A stretch of 56,558 bases of DNA from Ignavibacteria bacterium (GTDB lineage Bacteria > Bacteroidota > Ignavibacteria > Kapaibacteriales > UBA2268): NCBI GenBank assembly GCA_026417135.1, contig JAOADV010000014.1, positions 1-56,558 of the forward strand. The letters run 5' to 3'. Below are positions 53,532 through 56,558 of this stretch, piece after piece (the first letter of the stretch is position 1; every line of letters starts with the position of its first letter). A program made the position numbers and the translations under genes. The notes beneath the pieces were generated by a model. It had not been told where the DNA came from and did no database searches. It worked only from the letters and a program-made list of their open reading frames with translations.

Positions 53532-54839
53532 CTATATGTAACCCCGCTCAATACCCCATTGTTCAATGGTTTTAACATCATCGGAGTTCACTGAGGGTTT
53601 AAAATTACTAATTGCTTCGGACAAATCATCAAAGGTAATAATTGCGTCCCCGTAATTCCTTCGTTCGAAAGCGAAATAGGCGGCTTCTTCAATAATCCCC
53701 AAAATATCTGCCCCTGAAAAACCATTTAATTTGCGAGATAGCAAAGAAAGTTGCTTATCTTCCAGTAAATCATTTTCACAAGCTCTATTGCTTAAATGAA
53801 TCTTTAAAATCTCTTTTCTAGATTCAAAGTCGGGGAGAGGAACGTAAAATACTTTATCAAATCTACCAGACCTCAGAAACGCTGGGTCAATCAAATGTGG
53901 TTTATTAGTAGCGGCAATAATAACTACAGGCTTCTTTCTATCTTTAAAAATCTGACTAACTTGAGCAAGTAAGGTTGGGATAACTCTTTGCATTACTGAT
54001 GATGTCAAATTATCTCTTCTACAGAGTATCCATTCTGCCTCATCTAAGAACAATATTGCTCTTGGTTCACGACGGAGAAAATTAAATATCAACTCTATTT
54101 TCTTTTCAGCTTCGCCAGGAAAACCAACAATAATTGAAGGGTTAATTTCATAAAACTTGGCCTCGATATGATTAGAAATAGCTTCAGCAATTAGAGTTTT
54201 ACCAGTTCCAGGGGGACCGAATAAAAGGATTCCACCCCCAACCCGTAGCCCTAGTATCTCGGCATATTTAACATCTTGGTATGGTTCAATTATTCTTTTT
54301 TTAATGAAATCCTTAATCTCTTTCAAACCTGCAACTTGGTCTAATGAAACAGAAGGTTCTTTGTCAAATGTTTGTTGTATTAATTGTGTATTAATATTTT
54401 CAGAAGTTAATAACTTATAAAAATCGCTTGACTTTTCATATAAAAGCCCGATGATTTTTTCGGTTATTTCTGAACCATAAGTTCCATGCTCTAAGAAACG
54501 TAAGTTTTTATCTGGAAGGTATTTTATCTTTAAAAACCTGGATAGCAATGTTGTAGCATTATTAATTTTTTTTACCTCACCAATTGGTTTAACTTTAACT
54601 TGATAAGGAAATTTTCCTCCAAATAGTTCTGAAGATTGTACAAATTTAATTGGTTCGGTTGCAATGAAAGGACCATATAAAATATCTTGGCTTACATTTA
54701 TTAAAAAACCTATGTATCCTTTCTTCAAGTCAGAATAAGCCCATTTGTAATTCGTTGCAAGGACATTGTTGGCTAAACATTCACTCTCTGTGGAGTTTGT
54801 ACAATACATTACAAAACAAGGTAAATTAATTTGTTCCAT
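53532..54839 (-). CDS. AAA ATPase with N-terminal DCD/PUA-like domain
   Basis: 435 residues. Residues 1 to about 105 resemble a DCD (or related PUA/EVE-type) domain: CTNSTESECLANN (13-25), then GYIGFLI (41-47), ILYGPFIATEP and the diagnostic FGGKFPYQVKV (73-83, compare PAQV). A helical linker follows. A single classical AAA module has Walker A GPPGTGKT (208-215), Walker B ILFLDEAE (with D266-E267), sensor N312, arginine fingers in RSGRFD and the AAA lid helices near 365-395 (GFSGADILGIIEEAAYFAFE). It is the p97/Vps4-like type, used to remodel proteins. The start is ATG, with no ribosome site. It is isolated, with gene-poor DNA on both sides, as in accessory regions. Confidence 0.82.
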   Translation of the reverse strand: MEQINLPCFVMYCTNSTESECLANNVLATNYKWAYSDLKKGYIGFLINVSQDILYGPFIATEPIKFVQSSELFGGKFPYQVKVKPIGEVKKINNATTLLSRFLKIKYLPDKNLRFLEHGTYGSEITEKIIGLLYEKSSDFYKLLTSENINTQLIQQTFDKEPSVSLDQVAGLKEIKDFIKKRIIEPYQDVKYAEILGLRVGGGILLFGPPGTGKTLIAEAISNHIEAKFYEINPSIIVGFPGEAEKKIELIFNFLRREPRAILFLDEAEWILCRRDNLTSSVMQRVIPTLLAQVSQIFKDRKKPVVIIAATNKPHLIDPAFLRSGRFDKVFYVPLPDFESRKEILKIHLSNRACENDLLEDKQLSLLSRKLNGFSGADILGIIEEAAYFAFERRNYGDAIITFDDLSEAISNFKPSVNSDDVKTIEQWGIERGYI

Positions 54840-55336
54840 ATTTACACCTACAATACCATTACTTTACGTATTAGTATTTCTATTCAAATTGATTTGTGGC
54901 AAAAGTAATTGAAAATCAAATTTAATAATTTCTCGAGTAATTTTCTAACTTTAAGCAAAAATTGTTAGCCTTTGTTTGGTTTAGTTTGCATCGGCAAAAT
55001 TCAGTTAAAATCAAACATTGCTTGAAAGTGGATGTTATGAATTGTTTACTTATATTATTCGTTACTTTCTTCTTTTCGTATTGATTGAGCTACTTTTAAT
55101 ATTTGGGCTTTCCTTCCCGAGCTTTGTTTCAGTGTTGGTAAACTCAACTTTTAACTTCGTATTGTTATTTTTACTATCCTTCAAGTAAATTAATGTCTCT
55201 TTCTATGTAAGTCTTCAAAGATAGAACTAACCTTATTAACAATTTTGCAATGTTCAATTAACAAATACTACATTTGTATTACCATACGAAAATTAACGGC
55301 TATGCGTTTTTCGATAAGTTTTTACAAGGGCATTTG
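54840..55336. other. 497-base gap without a convincing gene
   Basis: Holds the region upstream of the AAA ATPase (minus) and downstream of the lipoprotein gene (minus). At 55037 an ATG opens 15 codons that read like a signal peptide (NCLLILFVTFFFSY) and stop, possibly a remnant. No other structure was seen. Confidence 0.55.
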
Positions 55337-56101
55337 TTAATAGTCGAGTTTATAATGGCCTTTCGAGGCATAAATAAATGTTTTGTTACTTACGATTTTT
55401 TTGTGTCGCAGTTTGATATAGATGATACCATAATTTTCGACGTTGTAAACTTCCATTTCGATCTCGTCGAGATAAGAACTTTTGTCATCGTTGAAATAGA
55501 ACTCTGGATAATTAAATTTCAATCCAAGTCGTTCAGCGGTGCTATTGGGAATTCTCAAAAATTTGTAATCTTTGGCGGTTAAAGTGACGGAGGATTCAAA
55601 AATCACTTTTGTTCCTTTCGCTAAAATTGGAGAGGGGTTCCACCTACTGGAAAAGTATAGGTCTCGCAAAGATTCATATCTATACCTGTAACGGAATTCA
55701 CTTTTGGCAAAAATGACAAAGATACCTGTATCGGTTTCGATAGGGACCGGGAAAGTTCCCTTGATAATTGTGTCGTGCGAAGCTTTTGTAAAATCTCTTG
55801 TCCAAAGTGTTTGCCAAAAGTGAGGAGCATAATCAGGAACTGAAGAGATATTGTTGACCAAAGGAAAGAAGCTATGAGAAAAAATTTTTATCCATTTGTC
55901 CGTTACTGAAAGGAAAAAAATCTTTTTATCGTTGCCATCAACTGTTTGCATTTCCACAAGAGAACATTGTACCCCATTGAGGTTAAGAATTTGCTTGTAG
56001 GCAAATGTAATATCAATTGGTGGTTCAATAAATTCGTCTCTTTCGTTGCATTCTCCAAAAAGATAATGACTATAATTTTCAAAAGTCTTGTTGAAATACA
56101 A
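55337..56101 (-). CDS. Hypothetical protein, probable lipoprotein with a damaged or non-standard start
   Basis: At least 254 residues, no recognised family; mixed beta content with many aromatics (FRYRYRYESLRDLYFSSRWN). The only standard start is the TTG at 56101, which has no ribosome site. The same frame stays open upstream to a stop at 56131-56133's left side near 56231 and encodes VVFLPFIHFIFLLLSCKEN, a good lipoprotein signal with lipobox LLSC, followed by a Pro/Asn-rich spacer. No ATG, GTG or TTG precedes it, so the gene starts at a rare ATT or has lost its start by an indel in the nearby T-runs. The product, if made, would be membrane-anchored. Confidence 0.55.
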   Translation of the reverse strand: MYFNKTFENYSHYLFGECNERDEFIEPPIDITFAYKQILNLNGVQCSLVEMQTVDGNDKKIFFLSVTDKWIKIFSHSFFPLVNNISSVPDYAPHFWQTLWTRDFTKASHDTIIKGTFPVPIETDTGIFVIFAKSEFRYRYRYESLRDLYFSSRWNPSPILAKGTKVIFESSVTLTAKDYKFLRIPNSTAERLGLKFNYPEFYFNDDKSSYLDEIEMEVYNVENYGIIYIKLRHKKIVSNKTFIYASKGHYKLDY

Positions 56102-56453
56102 TGGCTCGTCGGGTTGAGTTGGGTTGGTAGGACAATTTACATTCTCTTTACAAGATAATAATAAAAAAATAAAATGAATGAATGGAAGAAATACAACTTT
56201 CGTATTCCCCTGGTGAAATATAAATCCAATTTACCCAAAATAATTTGAAAATCAAAAATTTCGATTATTTATAGAGCGACACTCGTATTCTTGGGGAAGT
56301 AAGTGGCATTGCTCGAGAATTATGTCAATTTAGTCAAAATGGTAACTAAATAGATTGGATTGAAGAAGGAATAGTTCCATAGCAAAATTATATGGAAAAT
56401 GCTATTGCGAAAAAAAATGTTATTCAAACGAATTCTCAAAATTACTGGTTGAT

Positions 56454-56558
56454 TTAGGTCGTATTATTCGCATTGTAATTGGGGAAGAAATTTGGAGTTG
56501 GGATACTCTTCGGATAATTTTTTGTAAAATCTTCTATAATTTTCTTTATCTCCTTGGA
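56454..56558 (-). CDS. C-terminal fragment of a gene that continues past the window
   Basis: The last 34 codons of a minus-strand frame enter from the right edge (KEIKKIIEDFTKNYPKSIPT, then PNFFPNYNANNTT) and stop at TAA (56454-56456). Codon use looks coding, but no family can be named from this piece. About 220 bases between it and the upstream end of the lipoprotein frame hold nothing else. Confidence 0.4.
   Translation of the reverse strand, partial: SKEIKKIIEDFTKNYPKSIPTPNFFPNYNANNTT

Noticed and set aside
55037-55084. 15-codon signal-peptide-like frame
   Set aside because: Ends at once in TGA with no continuing frame; too short to call a gene.

Overview
The window is AT-rich DNA, densely packed with genes, from a Gram-negative bacterium. 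Two large secreted proteins end in a Por-secretion (type IX, T9SS) type A sorting domain. There are OmpA-like and other outer-membrane barrels and lipoproteins, and most genes lack a Shine-Dalgarno sequence. Together these point to the Bacteroidota/Chlorobi (FCB) group. A true flagellin and a methylmalonyl-CoA module make an Ignavibacteria/Kapabacteria-type lineage the best guess. That placement is inference; no rRNA or tRNA gene is visible.

Layout. 1-1360: end of a sensor histidine kinase, then flagellin with a sigma-54-like promoter and a clear terminator. 1382-3022: dnaX. 3151-10507: a tight seven-gene run (S8 protease, YjbQ, SemiSWEET, NadB, YihY, SpoU methyltransferase, lipoprotein). 10686-22150: thpR, then a long minus-strand block: phosphofructokinase, a coiled-coil pair, a Cys/Met PLP enzyme, biotin carrier plus carboxyltransferase, a class V aminotransferase with a small partner, pheS, rplT, rpmI and an ADP-forming acyl-CoA synthetase. 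22266-24113: a restriction-modification remnant with an intact DNA methyltransferase and a broken PD-(D/E)XK nuclease. 24114-26297: methylmalonyl-CoA mutase. 26597-28431: a small operon of two V4R-like proteins and a helical microprotein, followed by a paralogue of the aminotransferase partner. 28571-36071: outer-membrane proteins, asnS, thioredoxin, pterin dehydratase, enolase, phosphohexomutase. 36076-43774: transporter, glycosyltransferase, FlgD-like protein, tandem-HD phosphohydrolase, eIF2B-like protein, Tat-type LD-carboxypeptidase, purD. 44639-46661: unknown protein and pyruvate kinase. 46741-47076: an array of hairpins without genes. 47498-52901: a T9SS-exported protein and a PHP/GT39 fusion. 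53532-56558: an AAA ATPase with a DCD/PUA-like N-terminus, a hypothetical lipoprotein and a gene fragment.

How the genes work together. Phosphofructokinase, phosphohexomutase, enolase and pyruvate kinase cover parts of glycolysis. The biotin carrier, carboxyltransferase, methylmalonyl-CoA mutase and ADP-forming acyl-CoA synthetase fit propionyl-CoA/succinyl-CoA interconversion with ATP formation from acyl-CoA; the biotin carboxylase and epimerase are not here. The most unusual items are the hairpin array, the DCD-AAA protein, the PHP-GT39 fusion, the strongly ribosome-bound V4R operon, and the paralogous small proteins that link the aminotransferase and V4R loci.
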